Assembly: GCA_965218555.1 (NCBI GenBank)
Contig: OZ244625.1
Location: forward strand, 2,542,001 to 2,606,000
Source: JAPPLB01 sp965218555
GTDB lineage: Bacteria; Acidobacteriota; Terriglobia; Bryobacterales; UBA6623
Direction of reading: 5' to 3'
Length of the DNA stretch: 64,000 bases
Shown: one piece after another, positions 31,009 through 40,347 of the stretch
Position numbering within the stretch: the first letter of the stretch is position 1
Layout: each line of letters opens with the position of its first letter
The notes under the pieces: generated by a model
Told to the model about the DNA's origin: nothing
Seen by the model: only the letters and a program-made list of their open reading frames with translations
The model's database searches: none
Position numbers and translations under genes: made by a program

Positions 31009-32146
31009 ACAGGCCGGCCTCGGTGGCTTCGATCAATTCATCCACGACCCGTTTCAGGGCCTCTTCGCGGGTGGCTCCGGACTGCAGCGCCGTTCGATAG
31101 GCCTCGACCTGCAGGTGGGAGCTGGTTCCCCGCGAGATGATGGTTCGGGCATGCTCGATCTCGTTCACGCAATCGAAGAACTCAGCATCCTCGCGCAGGA
31201 TGCCGAGGAGTTCTTCCATGAGGTCCGGGAAGGGGATGATCTCTCCCCGCCCGAAGTCCACCATTCCCTGGTCCAGGCCGTAGCGCTGCGCCCTCCAGCG
31301 ATTCTCTTCCACCAGCATCCGGGCGTAGACCCGCCAACGCTGGTTGTCCCGCCGCAGCCGGTAGAGCATGCGGCATACGCAACGAAACAGCGCGGCGCAA
31401 CAGATGGCGTCGTCGATGCGGGTGCAGACGTCGGTGATCCGCATCTCCAGTGTCGGGAAGCGGGCGCTCGGCCTGACGTCCCACCAGATCTTCGTGGCGT
31501 CCTCGAGAAGCCCCGCGGAGATCATCAGCTCGACCGCACGGCGGTATTCTCCGTAGCTCGCGAAGTTCTCCGGCAGTCCGGTCCGCGGCAACTCGTCGAA
31601 GACGCACAGCCGGTACGAGTGGAGTCCCGTCTCGATACCTTCCCAGAAGGGCGAGGACGTGCTCAGGGCGAGAAGATGGGGCAGGAAATACGGGACCTGG
31701 TTGAAGATATCGATGCGGAGATTGTCTTCTTCGATGCCGACATGGACGTGCATGCCGCAGATGAGCAGCCGTTGCGCGACGACCTGCATGTCCTCCTGCA
31801 GGATGCGGTATCGCAACTTGTCAGTGTGCTTCTGCTCCCGCCAATGGGCGAAGGGATGCGTGGAGGCGGCGATCGGCGCCAGACCGTAACCGCGGGCGAT
31901 CACCGCGACGGTGCGGCGCAAGTCGATCAGGTCGGCTCGCGCCTCGGCGATGGACCCGCAGACCGAGGTGCCGACTTCGATCTGGGTGCGAAGGAATTCG
32001 CGGCTGAAGTGACCGGAGAGCCGTGTCTCGAAGGCGTCGATGAGCGAGGCCGGCGGCTCGCTGACCAAATTCCGCGACCGCCGGTTGACGAGAAGGTACT
32101 CTTCCTCGATCCCGATGCTGAAGCTGGGTTCTCGTAGGGGCATCAA
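31007..32146 (-). CDS. Carboxylate-amine ligase, YbdK/GCS2 family
   Basis: A 379-residue ATP-dependent ligase related to glutamate-cysteine ligase type 2. Landmarks are SFSIGIEEEYLLVNRRSRNL at the start, EFLRTQIEVGTSVC, the metal/substrate segment ICGMHVHVGIEED, SSPFWEGIETGLHSYR and RFPTLEMRITDVCTRIDDA. It probably condenses an amino acid with a carboxylate; the true substrate is unknown, and weak glutamate-cysteine activity is typical of YbdK. Its start overlaps the upstream amidohydrolase stop by four bases, forming a two-gene operon. Confidence 0.9.
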   Translation of the reverse strand: MMPLREPSFSIGIEEEYLLVNRRSRNLVSEPPASLIDAFETRLSGHFSREFLRTQIEVGTSVCGSIAEARADLIDLRRTVAVIARGYGLAPIAASTHPFAHWREQKHTDKLRYRILQEDMQVVAQRLLICGMHVHVGIEEDNLRIDIFNQVPYFLPHLLALSTSSPFWEGIETGLHSYRLCVFDELPRTGLPENFASYGEYRRAVELMISAGLLEDATKIWWDVRPSARFPTLEMRITDVCTRIDDAICCAALFRCVCRMLYRLRRDNQRWRVYARMLVEENRWRAQRYGLDQGMVDFGRGEIIPFPDLMEELLGILREDAEFFDCVNEIEHARTIISRGTSSHLQVEAYRTALQSGATREEALKRVVDELIEATEAGL

Positions 32147-32985
32147 CCCTCTCCGGGACGGGATCGCAGGCCGGCGACGACGTCCGCCATGGCTTCGCCG
32201 AGCATATCGGCATGGAGCTCGATACCGGCCCGGTCGCGGATCAGGTCATCGCGGATTTCGACAAGGGCGCTGGGAATCCCCTTGGACGAGGCGTGGAACT
32301 CCTGCGAGAAGTCGAAATGGTCTCGGGCCGAATAGGGCTCGTTGTCACCGACAACGACTCCCGGGTTGGCGCGCAGGGCTTCGATGAGAGGCCGCGCCAC
32401 CCGCGGGTCCTCGTCCCAGAGCACTCCAATGTGCCAGGGCCGCGCGCAACCGTTCAACTTGGGCGTGAAGCTATGGATGGCCGCGAAGATCGGTGTGGAG
32501 CCTGAACGCCGGATGCGTTCGAGGACGCTCGCAATGGCCCGGTGATAGGGCATGAACAAGGCCTCGGCGCGGCGCTCGGCCTCCAGCGGCGCAAGTCCGA
32601 GGTTTCCCGGGATGACCGTGCCGTCGCTGACCTCCAGGATCGATGTCTCGGACCCGGGCTTTCGGTTGCAGTCAATGACGAGGCGCGTATATCCGCTGAA
32701 CACGGCCGGAGCGTCGAAGCGCTCCGCAAGCCGGCGCGTGACCTCCGCGGCGCCGATGTCCCACCCGATATGGCGCTCGAAGTCCCGCGAGGCGAGCCCG
32801 AGATTGCCCAGGGACTCGGGCACCACACGGGAGGCGTGGTCGCAGGTGAACACGATCGGTGCGCGGCCTGCCGCATTGACGATGCAATAGGGCGGCGGCT
32901 CGTGCGACGCCAGCAGCGGCGCATGCCTCGATGCCGGCCCGACGGCGGTCTCGATCTCCCATCTCACGGCCGCGTCTCTGTCCAA
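32143..32985 (-). CDS. N-formylglutamate amidohydrolase family protein
   Basis: A 280-residue FGase-family hydrolase. Motifs are VFTCDHASRVVPESLGNLGL with the metal-binding Asp-His, HIGWDIGAAEVTRRLAERF, SGYTRLVIDCNRKPGS, FAAIHSFTPKLNG and VEIRDDLIRD. The family removes formyl or similar acyl groups from glutamate. It is coupled to the YbdK-like ligase, a pairing seen in other bacteria, which hints at a shared small-peptide or glutamyl metabolite. No heptad repeat separates the two genes. Confidence 0.9.
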   Translation of the reverse strand: MDRDAAVRWEIETAVGPASRHAPLLASHEPPPYCIVNAAGRAPIVFTCDHASRVVPESLGNLGLASRDFERHIGWDIGAAEVTRRLAERFDAPAVFSGYTRLVIDCNRKPGSETSILEVSDGTVIPGNLGLAPLEAERRAEALFMPYHRAIASVLERIRRSGSTPIFAAIHSFTPKLNGCARPWHIGVLWDEDPRVARPLIEALRANPGVVVGDNEPYSARDHFDFSQEFHASSKGIPSALVEIRDDLIRDRAGIELHADMLGEAMADVVAGLRSRPGEG

Positions 32986-33114
32986 AGCTCGATTCGGAAT
33001 TGCCGCCGGCTTGGCTTCGCACCCTCAAGATCCCAGCGAGAGCGGCTCGATGCGGCGTGTGAAGAAGCTCTCGATCACATTCCTCCAGATCGATTCTTGG
33101 CATTCTAGCAAGGC

Positions 33115-33325
33115 CGAAAAGGCCGTGTTTCGTGTCTCGTGATTCGTGGGGCGTAGCACAGGCGGCTTCTGGCGAATGGCCTGCGGCTCGGGGGGAAGGA
33201 AAGACATTGATTCGCGGCGCGAAAGGGACGGGGTAGCCGGCTGTCAGGAGTTTCTTTCTTGAGCGGCGCCAGGCCGCTTCCGATGGTTTTTCCCCGAGAC
33301 ACGAATCACGAAACACGGCTTTTAG
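33115..33325. repeat. Heptad-flanked MITE-like element E9
   Basis: The left arm AAAAGGCCGTGTTTCGTGTC and right arm CACGAATCACGAAACACGGC are inverted. The body holds box C (GCGGCTTCTGGCGAATGGCC) and box D (TTTCTTTCTTGAGCGGCGCC). Length is about 210 bp. It fills most of the gap before the toxin-antitoxin genes and is the clearest complete copy. Confidence 0.85.
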
Positions 33326-33363
33326 CGTTGCCCATACTCCCCTAAATATGGGAATATGGGACT

Positions 33364-33630
33364 GTGAAAACGACCATTGAACTCCCGGACAACACTTTCC
33401 GGAAAGCCAAGGTCCTTGCCGCCAGCCGCGGTATGACACTGAAGCGGTTCTTCACCGACGCGCTGGAGGAAAAACTCCGCCGCTGCGCCCACTCCGGAGC
33501 GGCTCGCGAGCAGGAGCCTCCCTGGATGGCCGGGTTCGGCGCGCTCGCCGATCTCTCCAACGAAAACCGCCGTGTCCTCGGCTTGATCGAGGAGGAGTTC
33601 GAAACGCTCGCTCCGGAAGATCTTGCATGA
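33364..33630 (+). CDS. VapB-like antitoxin
   Basis: An 88-residue ribbon-helix-helix protein from GTG 33364: MKTTIELPDNTFRKAKVLAA is the DNA-binding strand and first helix, followed by GMTLKRFFTDALEEKL. The C-terminal half, with WMAGFGALADLSNENRRV, would wrap the toxin. It overlaps the toxin gene by four bases (ATGA). It should repress its own promoter. Confidence 0.85.
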   Translation: MKTTIELPDNTFRKAKVLAASRGMTLKRFFTDALEEKLRRCAHSGAAREQEPPWMAGFGALADLSNENRRVLGLIEEEFETLAPEDLA

Positions 33631-34025
33631 TCCTCGACACCAACGCCTTGTCCGCCTGGGCGGAAGGGCGTCCGGGGGTAGAGGCCTCCTTGCGATCCGC
33701 TGACCGGCTCGTCGTTCCCAGCATCGTTCTCGGCGAATACTATTTCGGCATTCGCCAATCGCGCCATCGCAACCGCTATGAGGACTGGCTTCGCCGCTAC
33801 CTGCCGCTGGCCGAAATCGCTACGGTTACCCACGTGACGGCGGACGCCTACGCCGCCATCCGCCTGGAACTGAAACGCTCGGGCAACCCCCTGCCGTCCA
33901 ATGATGTCTGGATCGCCGCGCTCGCCCGCCAGCACGTTCTGCCGATGTTGAGCAACGATGCCCATTTCGACATGGTTGCGGACATCGAGCGCATCGCCTT
34001 CGCTGCGGCGGATTGCAAGGCATAA
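33627..34025 (+). CDS. VapC-like PIN-domain toxin
   Basis: A 132-residue PIN ribonuclease. Acidic residues are visible in MILDTNALSAW (Asp4), VVPSIVLGEYYFGIRQS (Glu), PLPSNDVWIAALAR (Asp) and LSNDAHFDMV (Asp). Together with the upstream antitoxin it forms a type II toxin-antitoxin pair. It is flanked by heptad elements on both sides. Confidence 0.9.
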   Translation: MILDTNALSAWAEGRPGVEASLRSADRLVVPSIVLGEYYFGIRQSRHRNRYEDWLRRYLPLAEIATVTHVTADAYAAIRLELKRSGNPLPSNDVWIAALARQHVLPMLSNDAHFDMVADIERIAFAAADCKA

Positions 34026-34245
34026 AGGCCGTGTCTCATGTTTCGTGATTCGTGATGTGTGGCGCAGGAGGCAGCAGCTTCCGGCCAATGGCCTACGGCT
34101 CGGCGGGCAGGTAAAGGTCGTGATTCCTGATGCGCGTAGCGAAGGGGGGAGGGGTTAGCCGGCCGTCAAGCATTTCTTTCTTGAGCAACACCAGGCCCCG
34201 TCCAATGGTTTTTCACGGAACACGAGGCACAGCCTCTGATCTCCT
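34022..34245. repeat. Heptad-flanked MITE-like element E10
   Basis: The left arm AAGGCCGTGTCTCATGTTTC starts at the toxin stop. Box C (GCAGCTTCCGGCCAATGGCC), box D (CATTTCTTTCTTGAGCAACA) and right arm CACGGAACACGAGGCACAGC follow. The right arm is read into the end of the NHL gene. Confidence 0.8.
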
Positions 34246-34747
34246 TCGCTGCCGGGATCGAGCGTCGTGCCGGTCATCCTCTCGGGCCTCAGGCGCCTCA
34301 GGCTCCCGTGGCGGGCCGACGACGATGTTGATGCGAACGCCGCCCCAGGTGATCGACGGAGGTTTCTCACTCTCCGCGGCCGTTTCCGGAGCTGAACGCT
34401 TGCCGGACGGGCTTGCCATCGAGGCGTGGGAGGCGCTGGGAGTGAAAGCGGCCTTGGACACGGCCTCCGTGATGGGGGGTTTGGGCGGCGGCCTCAGGAT
34501 TCTTATTCGGTCGTTTCCCCAATCGGCGATATAGACGTTGCCCGCGACATCCACTGCCACGTCCCACGGGTGGTCCATCCGGGCCTGGGTGGCCGGGCCG
34601 CCGTCCCCGCCGTCCCCGCGCTCTCCCGAGCCCGCGATGGTGGTGATGATTCCCGAAGGGTCCACCTTGCGAATGCGGTGGTTGTGCCTATCGGCGATGT
34701 AGAGGTTGCCGGCGCCGTCCGTCGCCACGCCGATGGGGGTATCTAGC

Positions 34748-35777
34748 TGTGATCTTTCAATAGGTTGTTCACTCGGTCCCAACCGAGGAAACTGAGGGTA
34801 CCAAGCACAAAGTTTCCCGGAAGGAGGACCAAGTGAACATCCATCAGAATGCCAAGTTGACGCCGCAGAGTCGAGCCGCTGTCGTCCGGCGGATTCTCGA
34901 CCAGGGCCAGACCCCGAAGGCGGTGGCCAGCGCCTTCGGGGTCTGCGCACGCACGGTGCGCAAGTGGGTGGCCCGCTATCGGGCTGAGGGCGCGGACGGA
35001 TTGCTCGACCGCAGTTCGCGTCCGCACCGCTCGCCCCGCAGCATACCTGCCACTCTCATCAGCCGCATCACCGCCTTGCGCCGGCTGCGCTGGACCGGCG
35101 CCCAGATCGCCGCCACTGTTGGGGGGCGCCCGCTACCGTCAGTCGAGTCCTCCGCCGCCAGGGGCTTGCTCGCCTTAGTGCCCTCGACCCGCCGCCGCCC
35201 GTCCGCCGCTACGAACATCCCCACCCGGGCGACCTGCTGCACCTTGATATCAAGAAACTCGGCCGCTTTCGCCGCCCCGGTCACCGCGTCACCGGGGACC
35301 GCCGCCACTCCAGCCCCGGCGCCGGCTGGGAATACCTTCATGTCTGCGTCGACGACCACTCCCGCCTCGCCTTCTCCCAGCTCTATCCCGACCAGACCGC
35401 CGCCACTGCCGCGGCCTTTCTCACCGCCGCCCTCGACTACTACCACCGCCTCGGCATCCGCGTCCGCCGCGTGCTCACTGACAACGGCGGGTGTTACCGT
35501 TCCAGGGCCTTCCATGCACGCTGTGCCCAACGCGGCCTACGCCATCGCTTCACCCGGCCCTTCACCCCTCCTACCAACGGCAAAGCCGAACGCTTCATCC
35601 AGACCGCGCTACGTGAGTGGGCCTACGCCCACACCTATCACACCTCCACCCAGCGTGCCCAACACCTCAGACACTGGCTCCACCGCTACAATTGGCACCG
35701 CCCACACGCTAGTCTTAAAGCCAACCCGCCCATCAGTCGAATCGGTCTGACCGGGGACAACCTGTTGAGGTTCCACA
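34748..35777 (+). mobile_element. IS481-family insertion sequence
   Basis: A 1030-bp element with imperfect terminal repeats (TGTGATCTTTCAATAGGTTG at left; TGTGGAACCTCAACAGGTTG inverted at right). The flanks read CTAGC|TGTG and CACA|GCTAG, consistent with the CTAG-centred target known for IS481. The transposase stop TAG is supplied by the target's CTAG. Confidence 0.9.
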
Positions 35778-35782
35778 GCTAG
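34833..35782 (+). pseudogene. IS481 transposase with -1 frameshift in a G-run
   Basis: The N-terminus MNIHQNAKLTPQSRAAVVRR and helix-turn-helix (VASAFGVCARTVRKWVARYR) are in one frame to ALRRLRWTGAQIAATVG. At GTTGGGGGG (35118-35126) the continuation PATVSRVLRRQGLARL and the DDE catalytic part shift to the -1 frame. That part includes LHLDIKKLGRF, VLTDNGGCYRSRAF and PPTNGKAERFIQTALREW. IS481 normally has one frame, so a homopolymer indel or slippage is required for a full product. Confidence 0.85.
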
Positions 35783-36106
35783 CTGGGCTTCGGAGGCCGG
35801 GCCGCCGTCCCCGTCGTAGCGGCCAAACCTGTCGTGCTCTCCCGTGCCCGCGACCGTGGTGATGATCCCCGAGGGGTCCACCTTGCGAATGCTGTTGTTG
35901 CCCGCATCGGCGATGTAGAGGTTGCCGGCGCCGTCCGCCGCCACACCAAAGGGCGCGGCCAGCCGGTCCTCGGTGGCCGGAACGTTGTCCCGAACATGCG
36001 CCAGCCCGGCGAACGTATCGATTCTCCAGTCGCCGGAAGATTGCGCACTGGCGGCCGTGGCGAGAAGCGCGGCGCATAAGGCAAGCTTGACGGCGCGAAC
36101 TCCCAC

Positions 36107-36392
36107 TCCCGTTCGCGACAACGCGGCGAACCGGCTCGAACTTCCTTTTCTGCCGAAAGCGACGAACGGACCTATTGCCGGCCGGCCAGCAGGCTGAACC
36201 GCTGCCGTTGCCGCGTGCTCCAGCTTTCCCCGGCGAAGGCTTCGCCTCATCTCAGCCGTCATGCCGCCAAGCCAGTGCGAACGAGCCCGCATTCCCGGAG
36301 TGCCACCGCCAAAACCCGGCAGCGGCTCGACTCCAACCCGGATTCGAAATTTCCAGCATCACCAGGTCACCTCCAGTCTGACCATCACGATA
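36107..36392. other. Intergenic stretch upstream of the NHL gene
   Basis: No credible gene is seen. The stretch presumably contains the promoter of the disrupted NHL gene on the minus strand, but no clear promoter was recognised. Confidence 0.4.
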
Positions 36393-36622
36393 CACGAAAA
36401 AAGCCGTGCTTCATGATTCGTGAAGCGTGGCGCCGGAGGCTACGGCTTCCGGCGAATGGCCTGCGGCTTGACAGGCACGGCCTGATAATTTCGTGATGCG
36501 TGTTATGCAGCGGGCAGGGAAGGGGAGTTCACCGGCCGTCAGGCGTTTCTTTCTTGAACAACACCAGGTCCCGTCCAATGGTTTTTCACGGCACATGAGA
36601 CACGAAACAAGGCTTTTCCCGC
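36393..36622. repeat. Heptad-flanked MITE-like element E11
   Basis: The left arm AAAAAAGCCGTGCTTCATGA, box C (TACGGCTTCCGGCGAATGGC), box D (CGTTTCTTTCTTGAACAACA) and right arm CATGAGACACGAAACAAGGC make a complete copy of about 230 bp. Confidence 0.85.
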
Positions 36623-36738
36623 CTTTCCCGTAGTACGGGCCCGGCCGGAGGCGGAAAGTTTCGCCTATAATCCCTTGCGATAGGGAAATCGTGCGGGCCC
36701 TCCTCGCCGAGGAAGGCTTGCAAGCCACGGAGGGTGTC

Positions 36739-39546
36739 ATGCGGTTCGTATTCTCCCTGCTCGGCCGATTCGCAGTTGCGGCGCTGCTGCTTCTGGCAGG
36801 CATCCTCTCCCCCGCCGCGCCGGCTCAGGACTGCCTCTCCATACGGGTGGTCGATCCGTCCGGTGCGCCGGTCGCGACGGCCACCGTCACGATCGGAGCC
36901 GACGAGCAGCCGACCGACGACGCCGGCGTCGCTTACTTCTGCGGCCTGGGCGACGGCCCGCATTCCGTGACGGTCGCGGCGCCCAACCTGCGGGCCGAGG
37001 CGCAAACCGTCGCCCGGGGCGTGCGCTCGGTCACGATTACGCTCCGCCTCGAGGCCGTGAGCGAGGAGGTGGTGGTTGTCGGCACCCGCGGCGAGGGCCG
37101 CGAACCCCTCTCCTCGCCGGTGCCCGTCGAGCTCGTGCCGGGCGAGCGGCTGCGCAACTCCGGCCATGTCGAGACCGGCCGGGCGCTTCAGATGCTGGTC
37201 CCTTCGTTCAACTTTCAGAGCTCCGCGATCACCGACGGCACCGACTCGGTGCGCCCCGCCACGCTCCGCGGACTGGGCCCCGACCAGGTGCTGGTGCTGG
37301 TCAACGGCAAGCGGCGTCACAACAGCGCGCTGCTCCATGTGCTCGACTCGGTCGGCCGCGGCGCCGCCGGCACCGACATGAACGCCATTCCCATCGCGGC
37401 GATCGAGCGCATCGAGGTGCTGCGCGACGGCGCCTCGGCGCAGTACGGCTCCGACGCCATCGCGGGCGTGATCAACCTGGTCCTGAAAAACACCCCCGGG
37501 TTCAGCATCGACAGCAGTTGGGGACAAACCTACCGCGGCGACGGCGACGTCTTCACGAACAGCTTGCACGGCGGCTTCGCCAACGAGAACGGCGCCTTCC
37601 TGAACCTCACCTTCGAGAACCGCAACCGCGGCCACACCAACCGCTCCGGATCCTGGGGCTGGCCTTTCTACCTTCCCGTGTCCTGCGGTCCGGGCGAGTC
37701 GCCCAGTTCCACCGGCTTCTGCCTCGACCCCCGCGAGAGCACCGTCGGACGGCACGTCATCCAGCTCGGCGACGCTGAGACCGATCACTACGCGGCCTAC
37801 TACAACGCCTCCGTCCCGCTCGGCGACAAGCTGAACTTCTACTCCTTCGGCGGCTTCTCGACGCGCGACAACAGCAGCCCCGGCTTCTATCGCGTGCCGT
37901 TCATCTTCAACGAGCGGATCGTCTACGAACACCATCCTGAGGGTTTCCTGCCGTTCATCAACACCGACGTGGACGACCTGTCGTTCGCGGCCGGCATCGA
38001 CTGGACGACGGATGCGGGCTGGGCCTTCGATCTCAGCGTGAACCACGGACGCAACGAATTCGACTTCCTCATCACGAACTCGAACAACGCCTCCTACGGC
38101 GTCAACAGCCCGACCCGGGCGGACGCCGGCGGCCTGCGCTTCGATCAGACCACCTTCAACTTCGATGTCTCGCGGCTCTTCGCCTACGGCGGGCGGACGA
38201 TGAACGTGGCCCTCGGCGGCGAATTCCGCCGCGACGGCTACGGCATCCGCGCCGGCGAGCCGGTCTCCTACCTGCACTGCCTCGACGACCCCGTCTCCGA
38301 CAAGTCCGCCTGCCGGCCCGGCGCGCCTCCCGGCATCCAGGTGTTTCCCGGCTACCGGCCGAACGACGAGGTCGCCGCAAGCCGCACCAACGCAGCGGCC
38401 TACCTCGACCTGGAATGGCTCTTCGGCGGCAAGTTCATGGTGGGCGCCGCCGGCCGCTTCGAGCGCTACAGCGACTTCGGCGCGACCCTCAACGGCAAGC
38501 TCTCGCTGCGTTACGACTTCACGCCGTCGTTCGCGCTGCGGGGCGGCGTCAACACCGGCTTCCGAGCGCCCCTGCTCCACCAGTTGCACTACAGCAAGAT
38601 CGACACGCTGTCGGTCGAATCCGAGGACGGATCCACGGTGCTCGCCGAGGTCGGCACGTTCCCCAACGACAGCGACATCGTCCAGGCCCTCGAGGTGCCG
38701 CCGCTCACCGAAGAGACTTCGCTGAACGTCAGCACCGGCATCGTCGCCAAGATGGGCCGCTCCGCGTCGTTCACGGCCGACGTGTTCCGCGTGCAGGTGG
38801 ACGACCGCATCGTGCTGAGCGCCAACTTCACGGCCAACGACGTGGCGAGCATCGCGCCGCCGGTGGCCCAAATCATGAACGACACCCGCATCAGCGGAGC
38901 CCAGTTCTTCGCCAACGCCGCCGAGACCGTCACGAGCGGGGTCGAGTTCACGCTCAACAGCGTGCACGCCTTCCGCAATGGCGGGGTGTTCGATTGGGGC
39001 CTGTCGGGGTCCTATTTCGACACCAACCTGGAGGGAGACCTGCGCTTCCCCGGCTCGCTGTCGGCAATCAAGGACGTGCTCTTCGCGCCCGCCGACCGCG
39101 CCATCATCGAAGACTTCCAGCCCAACACCCGACTGCAGGCCACGGCCGAGCACCGCGTCGGCCCGCTGCGCTACGGAGCCGGCCTGCGCTACTTCGGCAG
39201 CTACACGCTGTGGGACAGCCTGGGCCTGATCGGCAAGAGCCAGCACCAGACCTTCGGCGGCGAATGGCTGACCGACGTGCATTTTGCGGTGCGCCTGATG
39301 AAGGACACCGAGCTGTTGGTCGGGGCCAACAACCTGTTGAACACCTACCCCGACCGGAACCGCTTCAACGACCTGTTCGGCACCTTCCTCTCGGACTTGG
39401 CGGGCGCGCCGTTCAGCAACATCACCGACCGCAACGGCAACATCATCCCCGGCACCGAGTCCCACGGCATCTTCCCGTACGCCCGAACCTCCCCCTTCGG
39501 GATCAACGGGGGGTACTACTACGTCCGCCTGAGCATCCGCTTCTAG
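36739..39546 (+). CDS. TonB-dependent receptor
   Basis: A 935-residue outer-membrane receptor. ATG 36739 gives a signal peptide (FAVAALLLLAGILSPAAPAQ), then a carboxypeptidase-regulatory-like domain (about 31-105; SIRVVDPSGAPVATATVTIG). A plug follows (VVVVGTRGEGREPLSSPVPV, LRGLGPDQVLVLVNGKRRHN, IERIEVLRDGASAQYGSDAI, AGVINLVLKN), then a large barrel ending YVRLSIRF. The plug resembles general siderophore/oligosaccharide receptors, so the ligand cannot be named. It stands alone between heptad elements, with no visible TonB or transporter partner. Confidence 0.95.
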   Translation: MRFVFSLLGRFAVAALLLLAGILSPAAPAQDCLSIRVVDPSGAPVATATVTIGADEQPTDDAGVAYFCGLGDGPHSVTVAAPNLRAEAQTVARGVRSVTITLRLEAVSEEVVVVGTRGEGREPLSSPVPVELVPGERLRNSGHVETGRALQMLVPSFNFQSSAITDGTDSVRPATLRGLGPDQVLVLVNGKRRHNSALLHVLDSVGRGAAGTDMNAIPIAAIERIEVLRDGASAQYGSDAIAGVINLVLKNTPGFSIDSSWGQTYRGDGDVFTNSLHGGFANENGAFLNLTFENRNRGHTNRSGSWGWPFYLPVSCGPGESPSSTGFCLDPRESTVGRHVIQLGDAETDHYAAYYNASVPLGDKLNFYSFGGFSTRDNSSPGFYRVPFIFNERIVYEHHPEGFLPFINTDVDDLSFAAGIDWTTDAGWAFDLSVNHGRNEFDFLITNSNNASYGVNSPTRADAGGLRFDQTTFNFDVSRLFAYGGRTMNVALGGEFRRDGYGIRAGEPVSYLHCLDDPVSDKSACRPGAPPGIQVFPGYRPNDEVAASRTNAAAYLDLEWLFGGKFMVGAAGRFERYSDFGATLNGKLSLRYDFTPSFALRGGVNTGFRAPLLHQLHYSKIDTLSVESEDGSTVLAEVGTFPNDSDIVQALEVPPLTEETSLNVSTGIVAKMGRSASFTADVFRVQVDDRIVLSANFTANDVASIAPPVAQIMNDTRISGAQFFANAAETVTSGVEFTLNSVHAFRNGGVFDWGLSGSYFDTNLEGDLRFPGSLSAIKDVLFAPADRAIIEDFQPNTRLQATAEHRVGPLRYGAGLRYFGSYTLWDSLGLIGKSQHQTFGGEWLTDVHFAVRLMKDTELLVGANNLLNTYPDRNRFNDLFGTFLSDLAGAPFSNITDRNGNIIPGTESHGIFPYARTSPFGINGGYYYVRLSIRF

Positions 39547-39573
39547 CCTGCTCAAGACCGCGATTTGAAAGGC

Positions 39574-39782
39574 CGGGAAAGGCCGTGTTTCGTAATTCGT
39601 GTTTCGTGATTCGTGGGGCATAGCGCGGGCGGCTGCGGCTTCCGGCAAATGGCCTATGGCTCGGCGGGTGTCTCGTGATGCGTGATGCGTGGCGCAAATG
39701 AGAAGGAAGGTTCACCTGCCGTCAGGCGTTGTTTCTTGAGTGAACCAAGCCACTTCCGACGGCCTTTACCGAGACACGAAAA
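39574..39782. repeat. Heptad-flanked MITE-like element E12
   Basis: The first of two tandem copies. Left arm AAAGGCCGTGTTTCGTAATT, box C at 39621-39670, box D (GCGTTGTTTCTTGAGTGAAC), right arm GAGACACGAAAA, which fuses to the left arm of E13. Confidence 0.88.
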
Positions 39783-39976
39783 AGGCCGTGTTTCGTGATT
39801 CGTGATGTGTGGCGCGGGCGGCTACGGCTTCCGGCAAATGGCCTACGGCTCGGCGGGTGTTTCGTGACGCGCGGCGCGAACGGAAGGGGGAGTTCATCGG
39901 CCGTCAGACGTTTCTTTCTTGAGCGAACCAAGCCACTTCCGGTGGCCTTTCCCGAGACACGAGACACGGCTTTTAT
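39783..39976. repeat. Heptad-flanked MITE-like element E13
   Basis: The second tandem copy, closely similar to E12. Its box C (39811-39857) matches the end of the major head gene at 42 of 47 positions. The right arm GAGACACGAGACACGGCTTT precedes the DUF1801 gene. Confidence 0.88.
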
Positions 39977-40347
39977 GCTTTTCCCGATTGCTGGCTCCTG
40001 AATCTGATAGGTTGTGGCCATGGCAAGAAGCATGGCTGGCAGGGTCGAGGACTATCTGCAGGAACTTCCCCGGGAGCGTCGCGAGGCCCTGCAGGCCGTG
40101 CGCAAGGTGGTCTTGGACAACCTCCCGGCCGGATATGTCGAGACCATGAACTGGGGCGTGATTACGTATGAAATTCCCTTGGAGCGATATCCTGACACTT
40201 ACAACAAGCGCCCTCTGATGTACGCTGCCCTGGTGTTGGCGGCAATGCTAATTTGCACATTTTCGACAAGCCAAAATTGCACACTTTTCACCGGCGGGAA
40301 GACCGCTGCTCCAGCATGTGGGCGAGGCCACATGGAGGGGCGGAGAG

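Larger units (their letters stand above)
34213..36106 (-). pseudogene. NHL-repeat secreted protein split by IS481
   Basis: The 5' part (36106 down to 35778) has a signal peptide (VKLALCAALLATAASAQ) and an NHL beta-propeller repeat, APFGVAADGAGNLYIADAGN. The 3' part (34747 down to 34213) continues with DTPIGVATDGAGNLYIADRH and HPWDVAVDVAGNVYIADWGN, then a low-complexity Pro/Ser tail. Removing the IS at the CTAG target gives an uninterrupted join, SEAQL-DTPIGV. The start GTG 36106 is tentative. The gene was probably a periplasmic binding or lyase-like propeller, now disrupted. Confidence 0.8.

Noticed and set aside
36586..39648. Very long minus-strand open frame (about 1020 codons) opposite the second TonB receptor
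   Set aside because: It is a composition shadow of the receptor: GC-rich third positions keep the antisense frame open, and its translation is low-complexity with no family motif.
11435..39857. Diversity-generating retroelement linking the major head 3' end (variable repeat) to box C copies (template)
   Set aside because: No reverse transcriptase or accessory gene was seen, copies are many rather than one template, and differences are transitions rather than adenine-specific changes.
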